Assembly (NCBI RefSeq): GCF_024642105.1
Contig: NZ_JAHEBT010000053.1
Location: forward strand, 335,630 to 399,629
Direction: 5' to 3'
Origin: Flavobacterium sp.
GTDB lineage: Bacteria > Bacteroidota > Bacteroidia > Flavobacteriales > Flavobacteriaceae
Length of the DNA: 64,000 bases
Shown: positions 8,280 through 17,341 of the stretch, piece after piece
Numbering within the stretch: the stretch's first letter is position 1
Layout of the letters: the number at the start of each line of letters is the position of its first letter
Program-made: the position numbers and the translations under genes
Notes under the pieces: generated by a model
Database searches by the model: none
Told to the model about the DNA's origin: nothing
The model's input: the letters and a program-made list of their open reading frames with translations, nothing else

Positions 8280-8457
8280 AGTCTTACAAATGTTTTAATC
8301 CTCCTCAAAAGTAGCATAAAATCCTAAATTAGGAAAAATTACAACTGCAAAATTGTACTTTAATTAATCAATCCTGCTTAATTTGTAAGATTGTACTTAG
8401 TAGTTAATCAAAAACTTCAAATCACCAACTTACAAACAACTTAAACCTACGATTGTT

Positions 8458-9345
8458 ATGAAAAAAGTATTTTTTATTTTGCTTTTCACAATATTTATGG
8501 TGTCTAGTAAATCTTACGGAAAGACTACTATTTGTGAAATTACCTTCTTCACCGATAACATTAAGTATGATTGTTTAATGGTATTGAATGATTTATCTAG
8601 TTATGGTAATAATTATATGAGGGTTGCTTATACCATTAATGGAAATTATATTGTTATAAATCAACAATTAAGTGTAGAAAAACAACTACTTGCTGATGGT
8701 AACACATACATTACTGCGTCGGGTTATAATGTTAGATTTATCACGAATTCTTTAGGACATACTTATAATCCAGACAAATTAAGTGTTCTCATTAATGCCG
8801 CTGGAGTAATTGACCAACCTAAAATAGGCGATTCAAGAAATGCTATGATGCCAGTAAGTTCGTTTAGAGATGTTTCAAATGCTTCTTTAGACTATAATTA
8901 TTTAAAACGCTTTTTTGTTGATGGAGAACCTGAATTGTATTCACTATCCGTTAGTTCGTTTGGAAATCAATTACAAATACAAACTCCAAAGCCAAATTCA
9001 ATTCAAAACGCTACATCAATTGAATTTTATAATAATACAGGTTCTGAAATAAGTGCCTGCTATGCTTATTATAATAATAACGATAGATGTTGGACTTCAG
9101 TTGGTTGGTATACTATTCCTGCATATAGTTATAAATCAATTAATATCGGAAATTATAGTGGGAATGTTTACATAAGAGGTCGTCAAGGATTAGCCACTGA
9201 ATGGGGTTCTGGTGACGGACAGTTTTGTGTAGATGCTACACAAGCTTTCAATATAAAATTTGCGGATACTAAAGACTGTTGGAGTAAAAAGAAATTTTCC
9301 AAGTTTTTTGTTGTGTCTGGTGTAAACAAATGGACATTCAATTAG
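8458..9345 (+). CDS. Secreted DUF1036-domain protein
   Basis: 295 aa. A signal peptide spans residues 1-21 (MKKVFFILLFTIFMVSSKSYG). The N-terminal half (about 22-180) is unrecognised. The C-terminal half (about 185-293) matches the DUF1036 pattern: SIEFYNNTGSEISACYAYY, SVGWYTIPAYS, an aromatic strand with YIRGRQG, then FCVDATQAFNI, DCW and a final FFVVSG...WTF. Cysteine spacing agrees with the family's disulfides. DUF1036 proteins are secreted beta-sandwiches of unknown role. It is preceded by 178 bp of upstream sequence shared with the divergent XRE regulator. Confidence 0.75.
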   Translation: MKKVFFILLFTIFMVSSKSYGKTTICEITFFTDNIKYDCLMVLNDLSSYGNNYMRVAYTINGNYIVINQQLSVEKQLLADGNTYITASGYNVRFITNSLGHTYNPDKLSVLINAAGVIDQPKIGDSRNAMMPVSSFRDVSNASLDYNYLKRFFVDGEPELYSLSVSSFGNQLQIQTPKPNSIQNATSIEFYNNTGSEISACYAYYNNNDRCWTSVGWYTIPAYSYKSINIGNYSGNVYIRGRQGLATEWGSGDGQFCVDATQAFNIKFADTKDCWSKKKFSKFFVVSGVNKWTFN

Positions 9346-9403
9346 AGTCAAATTGAGTTAAAAAAAGTACTACAAGGAGTCTATTTTGAAATGAAATATT
9401 GCT

Positions 9404-9685
9404 ATGAAATCAGTAGAACAATTGAACAAAGAAAAGGATAATAAAAAATTCAAGCCTCACAATTTACCTATCCATGAATATATTAATATGCCCCCTTTTG
9501 ACTCGGATGAGTTTGATGAATTTTGGGTGCACTATATACAAAATAATGGCGAAAAATTAGAAAAATATCGTTCTAACTTACATCCTCAAATCTATGTCGT
9601 TTTTAAAATTGTAGAACCATATTTTACTTACGAATTTTTTCCTATTGAATTATTTAATCAATTAAATAATTTCAAATCCCAGTGA
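9404..9685 (+). CDS. Small hypothetical protein
   Basis: 93 aa, with no signal peptide or membrane segment. It is acidic and aromatic-rich (PPFDSDEFDEFWVHYIQ, YVVFKIVEPYFTYEFF). It lies 58 bp after the DUF1036 gene on the same strand and may be co-transcribed, as an immunity- or chaperone-sized partner. No family recognised. Coding is supported only by the ATG, an intact frame and its position. Confidence 0.45.
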   Translation: MKSVEQLNKEKDNKKFKPHNLPIHEYINMPPFDSDEFDEFWVHYIQNNGEKLEKYRSNLHPQIYVVFKIVEPYFTYEFFPIELFNQLNNFKSQ

Positions 9686-9697
9686 TATTTACCTCCT

Positions 9698-9741
9698 ATT
9701 CCAATTTAAATTGACCATCTGATTCCAATTCAAAATGACCA
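9698..9741 (+). repeat. Two 20-bp direct repeats, probable IS21-type end remnant
   Basis: attccaattTaaaTtgacca (9698-9717) and attccaattCaaaAtgacca (9722-9741) match at 18 of 20 bases with a 24-bp period. Tandem motifs ending tgacca are typical of the multiple terminal repeats of IS21-family elements; no istA/istB remains nearby. They sit just upstream of the metallopeptidase start. Confidence 0.45.
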
Positions 9742-9759
9742 CCTAAATTTTAAAAGACA

Positions 9760-12700
9760 ATGAAACATCTATCAATATTGAAATACCTTTTCCTATTTGG
9801 GCTTCTTTATACTTCATCTGTTGCACAAGTTAAACAGATTACAACACCTAATATCAACAACCCTTTTAAGACAAAAATTCAGAGTAAAACACTTCAAAAG
9901 AAGGTTATTTCTCCTGCAATATCCGTTGTCGATACTACTATTAATCCAACGACTAAAATAGAAACGATAAATGGTTCTTTTATGTTGGATTTGAAAGATT
10001 TAAGCAATCCGATTGCGAAGAAAGTCCAAAATTCAAAAACAGCAAAAGGAGCAACAAACTCAATTGATTTTAATACGTGGTTTAATCTAAATTCCAAACA
10101 TTCTTTTAGATTAATTAATGAAAAAGTAGACGATTCAATCTATTCACATCAGTACTATCAACAGTATTATGAGGGTTATCCTATAGAAGGAAGTATTTTG
10201 ATGACACACTCAAATTCTGGAAAACTAAATGCTTCAAATGGGCAAGTTGCAGAATTTGAATATATTGATACCCAAATAAACATCACTAAAGAATTTGCAT
10301 TTGAAAAAGCAAAGTCGTCTTTAAAAGTTGATAATATCATAAAGGAATATCCTATTGAAATTATAGTTTGTAAAGCCCAATCTGAAACAGACAGAAACAA
10401 TTTTAAATTAGCATACAAAATAAGAATCGATTCAAACCAACCTTTTACAATGTCAGAAGTATACATTGATGTTGTTGATGGAAGTGTGCTTAAAAGTATA
10501 AGTTTATTAAATGATATTGATACTCCTGCTACAGCTTCAACCATGTATAGCAATGCTCAAACTATAATAACAGACAGTTTCAATGGTGGTTATAGACTTA
10601 GAGATAATGGAAGAAAAATTGAGACATACAATGCTACAAATTCTTCAGCACTTACTCTTAATGGGTTTACTGGAGCTACAGATTTTACAAATTCCACAAC
10701 TAATTGGGGAGGAACCCTTCAATTGAAGTCATTCACAATTGCATCAGCATCTCAAAGTTGGTGGTATACTCCAATTATTGATGAATTGCCTGAATTTTAT
10801 ATAAAAATCAAAAATGCCCAAGGAACGGTTGTATACACTTCCAATTATTTAAAAGATACTAATCCTACCATTACTTTTGACAATCTAAACATATTATTAG
10901 TAGAAACTCCATACACAGTAGAGCTTTGGGAATATGATGCTGTAGGGGGAGATGATTTTGGAGGTAACTTTTCTCTATCCAACTCTGTCGGTAACCAAAA
11001 TTGGTCGATTGGTGGAAATAGTGGAAGTTATACTATAAATACACTAAACAATCCTGCATTGGATGTACACTGGGGAATGGAAAAAACCTATGATTTTTAC
11101 CTTAATGTCTTTAATCGAAATAGTTTTGATGGAACAGGAGCATCAATAAAAAACTATTTAAACCCTCCACTGGATGTAATAAAATCTGCTAATAATAATG
11201 ATACTGCGGGATTACCAAATAATGCATTTGCAGCACCGAGTCCGTATAATTTTATGGTATTTGGCTTGGGAGATGGAATTGTAATGAATCCTGTTGTTGG
11301 TCTTGATGTTGAAGGACATGAGTATTCTCATATGGTAATAGCCAATAGAAATCCTGCATTAGGAGGGCTTACTTATCAAGGAGAATCGGGGGCATTAAAC
11401 GAATCCTTTGCAGATATTTTCGGCACATGTGTTGAATTTTATGCAAAACCAACCTCAGCAAACTGGAATATTGGAGAAGATGTTACTTTACCATCAGGTT
11501 CTTTTTTAAGGTCTATGTCAAATCCTAAATTAAGAGGACAACCTAATACTTATAATAGTTATAATGGATATTGGAAAAATCCCATTTGTGGTGACCCAAA
11601 CCCAAAGAATGATAAGTGTGGTGTTCATACAAATAGTGGTGTTCAGAATTATTGGTTTTATTTGTTATCTCAAGGAGGAACTGGAACTAATGATTTAGGA
11701 AATGTATACTCTGTATCAGGAATTGGATTAAATAAGGCTCGCCAAATAGCTTACTTAAATTTAACCACTCATTTAGGTGGACAAAATGCAACTTATCAAG
11801 ATGCTTACAATGGCTCTTTACTTGCAGCTCAACAGCTATTTGGAAATCCTTCTACTGAATACTCAGCGGTAAGACAAGCTTGGTATGCCGTTGGTATTGG
11901 TAATGACCCAAACAATTATTGTAGTGGTACTACAAAAGTTACCACGATTAATGGCACTATCTCTGATGGAAGTGGAACAGCGAATTATGGTAACAATGCC
12001 AATTGCAAATGGGTGATTGCTCCTGCTGGAGCAACAAAAATCACCTTAAACTTCACAGCATTTAATACTCAAGCTAATATTGATAAAGTATATGTATATA
12101 ATGGTCCAGATGACACCTATCCATTATTAGTTACTTGGTGGGGTAATACTCTTCCTCCAACAATTAGTACAAGTGATGGTGTTGGTGCTATGTGTGTTAA
12201 ATTTGTTTCAGATGCCTCAACTACTTCAAGTGGTTGGGCAGCAAATTATACTTCAACTATTACTACTCCAACTTGTAGTGGTATAACAACTTTATCAACA
12301 CCAACAGGAACATTTGATGATGGTTCAGGTACTGCTAATTACACGAACAATCAACAATGCGCTTGGTATATTGCTCCTCCTTGTGCAACCAGTGTGACTT
12401 TGAATTTTTCAACCTTTAATACTGAATTGAATTATGACGGAATTGTTATATACGATAGTTTACAGGCAACTAATCAAATAGGAGTGTTTTCAGGAACAAC
12501 TTTGCCTGCATCAATAACATCTAACACAGGCAAGATGTTGGTGGTGTTTGTTTCGGATTACGGAACAGTATCTCAAGGATTTACAGCAAACTACACATCA
12601 ACGGGTTCTTCCTATTGTTCAGGAGTTACCACACTAAATACATCAGATTATGGAACAATAACCGATGGTAGTGGTGCAAACAACTACTGTAACAATATGA

Positions 12701-14067
12701 ATTGTTCGTGGCTCATACAACCTCCACAAGCCAATACTGTAACGTTTAATTTTAAAGAGTTTAATTTAGAAAGTGCTTCTTCAGACGGAAAATCCATTTA
12801 TGATGCGGTTGAAATTTATGATGGTTCAAACGATAGCGCACCCTTGTTAGGTAGATTTACTGGTTCATCTATACCAAATGCAGTTACCTCTACAGGAGGT
12901 AGTATGTACATTAAATTCTATTCTGATAATGAATTGAACTATTCAGGTTGGTCAGGGTATTATACTTCAACTCAAACTCCTTTTTGCAATGGAACTGCTA
13001 CAATTCTAACCACTGCAACAGGAACTTTATCAGATGGTAGTGGTACTGACAAATATGCTAATAATTCCAATTGTGCTTGGCTCATCCAACCCACTAATGC
13101 CAAAACAGTTACTCTAAATTTCACTGCTTTTGATACAGAACTAAATTATGATGGGGTGATTATTTACGATGGAAGCAATAATACAGCTCCTATTTTAGGA
13201 AAATTCACAGGTACAACATTGCCTCCAGCAGTAACCTCTACAACAGGTAGTATGTATATTGAGTTTTTATCTGACGAGGCATTAAGATCGAATGGATGGT
13301 CAGCTAATTATACCTCAACAAAACCAAGCATTTATAATTTAGCTTCTACTAATTTCAAAATGCAGGTAGAATCAGCCAGTTGCATTGGTAAGAAAACTGG
13401 AAAAATATCCGCTACCATCACTAATACCAATTATGCGTATCAAGTAACCGTTACAGGGGTTAATAGCTACACCAATACTCAGACTGTTCCTGTCGGCACA
13501 AGTATTTGGAGCATTACAGGATTGGAGAAAGGGAAATATTCTATTTGCTTTGCCATAGCTTCCGAACCAACTCAAAAACAATGTTTTGATATTGAGGTTA
13601 CCGAACCTGACCCTCTAAGCGTTTATGCCAAAGTAGATAACTCAACCGGGATTATCAATTTAGCTATGTTAGGAGCTAAAAATTACTCTGTAAATGTTAA
13701 TGGCAAAACGACTACTGTAAGCGACAACAACTTTAGTACAGTACTTCCAATTGGGCTTAATACGATTAGTGTAACAACCGATAAAGACTGTCAAGGTATT
13801 TATCAGCAAGAAATTTTCATCTCAGAGAAAGCTTTTATTTATCCGAATCCAACCTTTGGAGTGTTGCATATTTTCGTTGGAGGAACAGAAGAAAATATTG
13901 CTATGAACTTAAATAATTTGTCAGGAGTAACAATCAAGAAAATGAACCTTACTGTTGGAGAAACAAGGGAAGTTACCGTTGATTTAGGTGGTGTTCCACA
14001 AGGAAGTTACATTATCACTATTAATTCTAAAACTGTAAGTCAATCCTTTAAAGTAATTAAGTTATGA
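9760..14067 (+). CDS. Secreted M4 (thermolysin-like) metallopeptidase with four CUB domains and T9SS tail
   Basis: 1435 aa. In order: signal peptide (1-22); propeptide with FTP-like region (about 85-245); a beta insertion (about 295-420) before the catalytic core; peptidase M4 core (about 430-715) with zinc motif HEYSH near 520-524 and the third ligand Glu near 548 in GALNESFADIFG; four CUB domains (about 720-830, 838-945, 952-1070, 1075-1187), each opening with C-S/N-G and YxNNxxCxWxI; a SprB-like segment; and a type A sorting domain (FIYPNPTFGVLHIF... to end). The protease should act at the cell surface or outside. Its stop overlaps the lipoprotein start by 4 bp. The number of CUB modules is unusual for M4 enzymes. 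Confidence 0.92.
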   Translation: MKHLSILKYLFLFGLLYTSSVAQVKQITTPNINNPFKTKIQSKTLQKKVISPAISVVDTTINPTTKIETINGSFMLDLKDLSNPIAKKVQNSKTAKGATNSIDFNTWFNLNSKHSFRLINEKVDDSIYSHQYYQQYYEGYPIEGSILMTHSNSGKLNASNGQVAEFEYIDTQINITKEFAFEKAKSSLKVDNIIKEYPIEIIVCKAQSETDRNNFKLAYKIRIDSNQPFTMSEVYIDVVDGSVLKSISLLNDIDTPATASTMYSNAQTIITDSFNGGYRLRDNGRKIETYNATNSSALTLNGFTGATDFTNSTTNWGGTLQLKSFTIASASQSWWYTPIIDELPEFYIKIKNAQGTVVYTSNYLKDTNPTITFDNLNILLVETPYTVELWEYDAVGGDDFGGNFSLSNSVGNQNWSIGGNSGSYTINTLNNPALDVHWGMEKTYDFYLNVFNRNSFDGTGASIKNYLNPPLDVIKSANNNDTAGLPNNAFAAPSPYNFMVFGLGDGIVMNPVVGLDVEGHEYSHMVIANRNPALGGLTYQGESGALNESFADIFGTCVEFYAKPTSANWNIGEDVTLPSGSFLRSMSNPKLRGQPNTYNSYNGYWKNPICGDPNPKNDKCGVHTNSGVQNYWFYLLSQGGTGTNDLGNVYSVSGIGLNKARQIAYLNLTTHLGGQNATYQDAYNGSLLAAQQLFGNPSTEYSAVRQAWYAVGIGNDPNNYCSGTTKVTTINGTISDGSGTANYGNNANCKWVIAPAGATKITLNFTAFNTQANIDKVYVYNGPDDTYPLLVTWWGNTLPPTISTSDGVGAMCVKFVSDASTTSSGWAANYTSTITTPTCSGITTLSTPTGTFDDGSGTANYTNNQQCAWYIAPPCATSVTLNFSTFNTELNYDGIVIYDSLQATNQIGVFSGTTLPASITSNTGKMLVVFVSDYGTVSQGFTANYTSTGSSYCSGVTTLNTSDYGTITDGSGANNYCNNMNCSWLIQPPQANTVTFNFKEFNLESASSDGKSIYDAVEIYDGSNDSAPLLGRFTGSSIPNAVTSTGGSMYIKFYSDNELNYSGWSGYYTSTQTPFCNGTATILTTATGTLSDGSGTDKYANNSNCAWLIQPTNAKTVTLNFTAFDTELNYDGVIIYDGSNNTAPILGKFTGTTLPPAVTSTTGSMYIEFLSDEALRSNGWSANYTSTKPSIYNLASTNFKMQVESASCIGKKTGKISATITNTNYAYQVTVTGVNSYTNTQTVPVGTSIWSITGLEKGKYSICFAIASEPTQKQCFDIEVTEPDPLSVYAKVDNSTGIINLAMLGAKNYSVNVNGKTTTVSDNNFSTVLPIGLNTISVTTDKDCQGIYQQEIFISEKAFIYPNPTFGVLHIFVGGTEENIAMNLNNLSGVTIKKMNLTVGETREVTVDLGGVPQGSYIITINSKTVSQSFKVIKL

Positions 14068-14783
14068 TGCAAAATAAACTAAAATATGGTTATTTGATTT
14101 TACTTTCTGCATTAGTACTTAGCTGTGGTGGTTCAGGCAACGAGCCTATTACTCCTGAGATTAAAGCACCTGATGTAGTGAGCTTAAATCTTCCATCAAA
14201 CAATACAATTTGTGAAGATGGTACAAATATCACGACAACAACAAGCGATGTAGTTTTTACTTGGGCTGTAGCCAACAATACTGACAGTTATGAGTTAGCA
14301 ATTACTAATTTAGTTACTAATGTCATTACTACCAAGACGGTTGCTGACCCAATAACAACAGCTACGGTTAATTTAACACGTGGACAGCCTTACAAATGGC
14401 AAATAACTTCAAAGAGTACAAAGACAACTAAAACAGGAGTTTCTTCTTCTAATAAGTTTTATTTAGCAGGAGCAGGTATTACCAGTTACCCTCCGTTTCC
14501 TGCAACGATAACTGCTCCAACATTCGGAGCAAGTGTTACACCTGTAAGCAACAAAATAACTTTATCGTGGACTGTTTCAGACCCTGATAGTTCGATTCTC
14601 ACCTATGAAGTTTATATTGACACGGATGAGGCGAAAGTGAGAAGTTATACTACTCCAATTAGCTCATCAACAAACAGCTATAGCGCTACCGTAGAAAGCA
14701 ATAAGACCTATTTTTGGTGTGTAAAGACCAGTGATGGTAGAAATATAAGTTACTCGTTGATTCACAACTTTAAAACTAATTAA
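14064..14783 (+). CDS. Lipoprotein with tandem Fn3-like domains
   Basis: 239 aa. A type II signal peptide has lipobox LVLSC followed by GGSGNE, which as a Gly-rich acidic tail may act as a surface-export signal in Bacteroidota. Two fibronectin-III-like repeats follow (about 55-125 and 145-238), both with YELAI/YEVYI and YKWQI/YFWCVKTSD strand patterns. The ATGA overlap with the metallopeptidase means the two are translated together, so it may be a surface partner, substrate holder or inhibitor of the protease. Confidence 0.75.
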   Translation: MMQNKLKYGYLILLSALVLSCGGSGNEPITPEIKAPDVVSLNLPSNNTICEDGTNITTTTSDVVFTWAVANNTDSYELAITNLVTNVITTKTVADPITTATVNLTRGQPYKWQITSKSTKTTKTGVSSSNKFYLAGAGITSYPPFPATITAPTFGASVTPVSNKITLSWTVSDPDSSILTYEVYIDTDEAKVRSYTTPISSSTNSYSATVESNKTYFWCVKTSDGRNISYSLIHNFKTN

Positions 14784-14785
14784 TT

Positions 14786-15010
14786 ATGTTAACATTATTC
14801 GAAGGAGAGAAAATTGTTTCACAATCAAATGATAAATCTGTCACTCTAACAACTCATCGTATTTTATATAAAACAGCAGTATGGGGAAATACATATAATC
14901 AGAATATTGCATTAGAGCATATAACATCATGCGAAAACAAACATATTTCTTACGTTTTAATTATATTCTTAGCCATTGGAAGTATCTTATTTAGATTTAG
15001 TAATGGCTAA
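14786..15010 (+). CDS. Short PH-like membrane protein, probably truncated
   Basis: 74 aa, starting 3 bp after the lipoprotein stop. MLTLFEGEKIVSQSNDKSVTLTTHRI is the start of a bacterial PH-like fold, followed by a hydrophobic segment (SYVLIIFLAIGSILF). It ends just after that segment, where I would expect a second half. I suspect a C-terminal truncation; the downstream DNA offers no continuation in another frame that I could see. Confidence 0.5.
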   Translation: MLTLFEGEKIVSQSNDKSVTLTTHRILYKTAVWGNTYNQNIALEHITSCENKHISYVLIIFLAIGSILFRFSNG

Positions 15011-15145
15011 TTAAATTGAAATATTTATAAATTTCATTTTATTAATTAATCTTATTTATTCCTTATAGTTCTATCATTATCCAATTTAATTAAGCCGATA
15101 CAAATTATATTTTTTACTAATTATCCAACATTTATATAAACTATT

Positions 15146-16105
15146 TTATTTTTCAAATTCAGCACTTTTAATATCATCTTTGGCTAAACTATCGTAGTAG
15201 AGTTGTGTTAATTCAGACGTAAGAAAATCATCATTTAAAAGTTTTACAAATAGTTTTATTGAAACCTTTGTATCTAATTTAATTAATGTTTGGTCTTCAT
15301 TATATCTAATTTTCCCTTGAAGCGCAGGATGTGTATTTGAAAAATGAATAATCTGCGCATTTGGAATATTATTTTGAATGACAGGAGAAAATTTAGCTAT
15401 TTTTATAAGCTTTCTTGCAAAAGTAGTATTGTTGATTAATCCTACTAGGGAATCAATATTCTGCAAAATTGCTATTTCTCTGATTGCTTCAATACCCATA
15501 ATAGCTTCTCTTTTTATTACATCTACAAAACCAAAAGATTTTTCAATAGTTTTTAAGTTTAGTATAATAACAGTATTATTTATCGATATTGCTTGAAATC
15601 CAGGGCTTATTCGTAAAAGATTATTGTTGAATTTTTCGAATCTTTCAGCTGACTTTATTAAAAAGAAGCTACCTCTACCTATAATTTCAACTGGAGATAG
15701 CTTTTTATATAGTGAAACTTGATGTTCTCCATTTCCTAGAACAATAATTAACGAATTAATGTGTATTATTGCTTCATCATTAAAATTGAACAGTTCAATA
15801 TTATCATTACCTATAATTTCATTCAAATTTATCAACTCATCAGGCAATTCTAAATCATATTCATAAAAACATTTGCCTCGCTCGTCAGCAGTTGAAAGTG
15901 GTAATACAACATGTTCTCTCTCATTAACAATTAAGTTGGTAATACTATCCAAAAACATATTTTTAATACCTAATAAATCATTATCATCAATATCAAGTTT
16001 TCTAGGATTTTCATGGTTATTTAAAACTGCATATACAATCACTTGTATGTTAGCATTTGGCTGAAATAAAAAATTTAGATTATTGTTTAATTCTTGTTTA
16101 TTCAT
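15146..16105 (-). CDS. kwaB: Kiwa anti-phage protein KwaB (DUF4868)
   Basis: 319 aa, cytoplasmic, no signal peptide. It resembles DUF4868/KwaB in length and in segments such as LVGLINNTTFARKLIKIAKFSPV, FSNTHPALQGKIRYNEDQTLIKL and the final LLNDDFLTSELT. In Kiwa the membrane protein KwaA senses infection and KwaB binds DNA and blocks phage replication or late transcription. The gene overlaps kwaA by 8 bp and follows it on the same strand, the canonical order. Identification rests on family resemblance plus the pairing with a four-helix membrane protein. Confidence 0.8.
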   Translation of the reverse strand: MNKQELNNNLNFLFQPNANIQVIVYAVLNNHENPRKLDIDDNDLLGIKNMFLDSITNLIVNEREHVVLPLSTADERGKCFYEYDLELPDELINLNEIIGNDNIELFNFNDEAIIHINSLIIVLGNGEHQVSLYKKLSPVEIIGRGSFFLIKSAERFEKFNNNLLRISPGFQAISINNTVIILNLKTIEKSFGFVDVIKREAIMGIEAIREIAILQNIDSLVGLINNTTFARKLIKIAKFSPVIQNNIPNAQIIHFSNTHPALQGKIRYNEDQTLIKLDTKVSIKLFVKLLNDDFLTSELTQLYYDSLAKDDIKSAEFEK

Positions 16106-16679
16106 TATTCACTTTTTTTGCGTAATAAATACGATCGTCTAATTTTATATATTTTATTTCATCAGAATTATCTAGTTTATCTAGAGTAATTAAAATTACA
16201 TTGTTTCTTATATCATTGCGAACAAAACATCCTGATACCTTATATATTCTGAATTGTAGAATGGCTAATGACGGATTTGCATAAAACAAATCTGTTCTTA
16301 TGTAGATAACACCCATAATAAAAAGCAGTATATAAAATACTATCAAATACCTTAAACTATTGAAATTGAAACAAATTAAAGGAACTATATATGTAGTTAA
16401 GAATGTAAGATGTTCATAATCTCTTTTCTCAATAGATATTATTTTAAAAGGTAACTCTGACGTACCTTTCACTTTATACAAAAAATCAAAGAATGAGATA
16501 GTTCCTATTATGATGAAAATAATACTCAGAAAAGCAACTATATTATTTTTGAATAAATTGCTAGTACCTATATATTCCCATTCTTTTTCAAAACAGAAAG
16601 GGATTTGAATGGTAATTATAAATGTCAAAAAAAACAATAACCAGAGAGACAAAAAATACAAACCAATTTTTCTTTTCAT
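16098..16679 (-). CDS. kwaA: Kiwa anti-phage membrane protein KwaA
   Basis: 193 aa with four predicted membrane helices (about 6-28, 47-70, 90-106 and 108-128) and a cytoplasmic tail. Features typical of KwaA are FLTTYIVPLI in the third helix and DLFYANPSLAILQFRIYKV after the fourth. It acts in the inner membrane as the sensing half of Kiwa. It is the first gene of a two-gene minus-strand operon overlapping kwaB. Confidence 0.78.
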   Translation of the reverse strand: MKRKIGLYFLSLWLLFFLTFIITIQIPFCFEKEWEYIGTSNLFKNNIVAFLSIIFIIIGTISFFDFLYKVKGTSELPFKIISIEKRDYEHLTFLTTYIVPLICFNFNSLRYLIVFYILLFIMGVIYIRTDLFYANPSLAILQFRIYKVSGCFVRNDIRNNVILITLDKLDNSDEIKYIKLDDRIYYAKKVNNE

Positions 16680-17217
16680 TTATTCAATAGTCTAAAATTC
16701 AAATTATATCAACAACAACAAAATTTATAAAACGAATTTAATTACTTAGTTCTAAACTAGTTTAATATAAATTCATATCTTAACAAATAAGGAGGATTTT
16801 GGATAAATAGTGTTAAATTATTATTGGGTACGAAGCTTAGAAAATAAAAACTAATTTGAAATTTAATATAATACCTCAAATTGGTACTTTTCCAAATTAT
16901 TATTGCTACCTAAAAATAAAACTAATTTATTATTATTTTGTATTCTACAGTTTTATAGCCATTTAAAATGATAACATTTTAGGCGTTTTTCAAAGTTCTT
17001 AATCAACATCAACAATAATGACTATTTTTTTGAAGAATATTAAAAAAATTTTATGTGCAATTTTTTATTCTAGGTATCAAAAGAAAATCAGCAACATTAC
17101 TACAATTTTTATATCGAGGACAAGTGATAAAAAAATTGATTTGAAATTTCATTTTTAGAAGCTCAATTTTGTATTATATTTCAGTGGCGATTAATCTATT
17201 ATATATTGTTTAATTAT
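16680..17217. other. Intergenic, no gene seen
   Basis: About 540 bp, very AT-rich. It holds the upstream region of kwaA and the 3' flank of the RiPP operon. A 12-bp palindrome taaactagttta (16753-16764) lies about 75 bp upstream of kwaA and may be an operator. No perfect promoter box seen. Confidence 0.4.
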
Positions 17218-17331
17218 TTAAAAAAATAATAATTTAACAACATATAATATAGATATTGTATTAAATAACAAAATTAATACACCAATAATATAAAACTTTC
17301 CAGGAATTTCTTTAAATAATGTTCCTTTCAT
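17218..17331 (-). CDS. 37-aa single-pass membrane peptide at the end of the RiPP operon
   Basis: MKGTLFKEIPGKFYIIG... continues into one hydrophobic helix (about residues 13-37) and ends at TAA. It starts 10 bp after the exporter stop on the same strand. Small membrane proteins at the end of bacteriocin operons are often immunity proteins or exporter accessories. It is too short for homology by eye; support is start/stop, composition and spacing. Confidence 0.5.
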   Translation of the reverse strand: MKGTLFKEIPGKFYIIGVLILLFNTISILYVVKLLFF

Positions 17332-17341
17332 TTTGTGTTTT

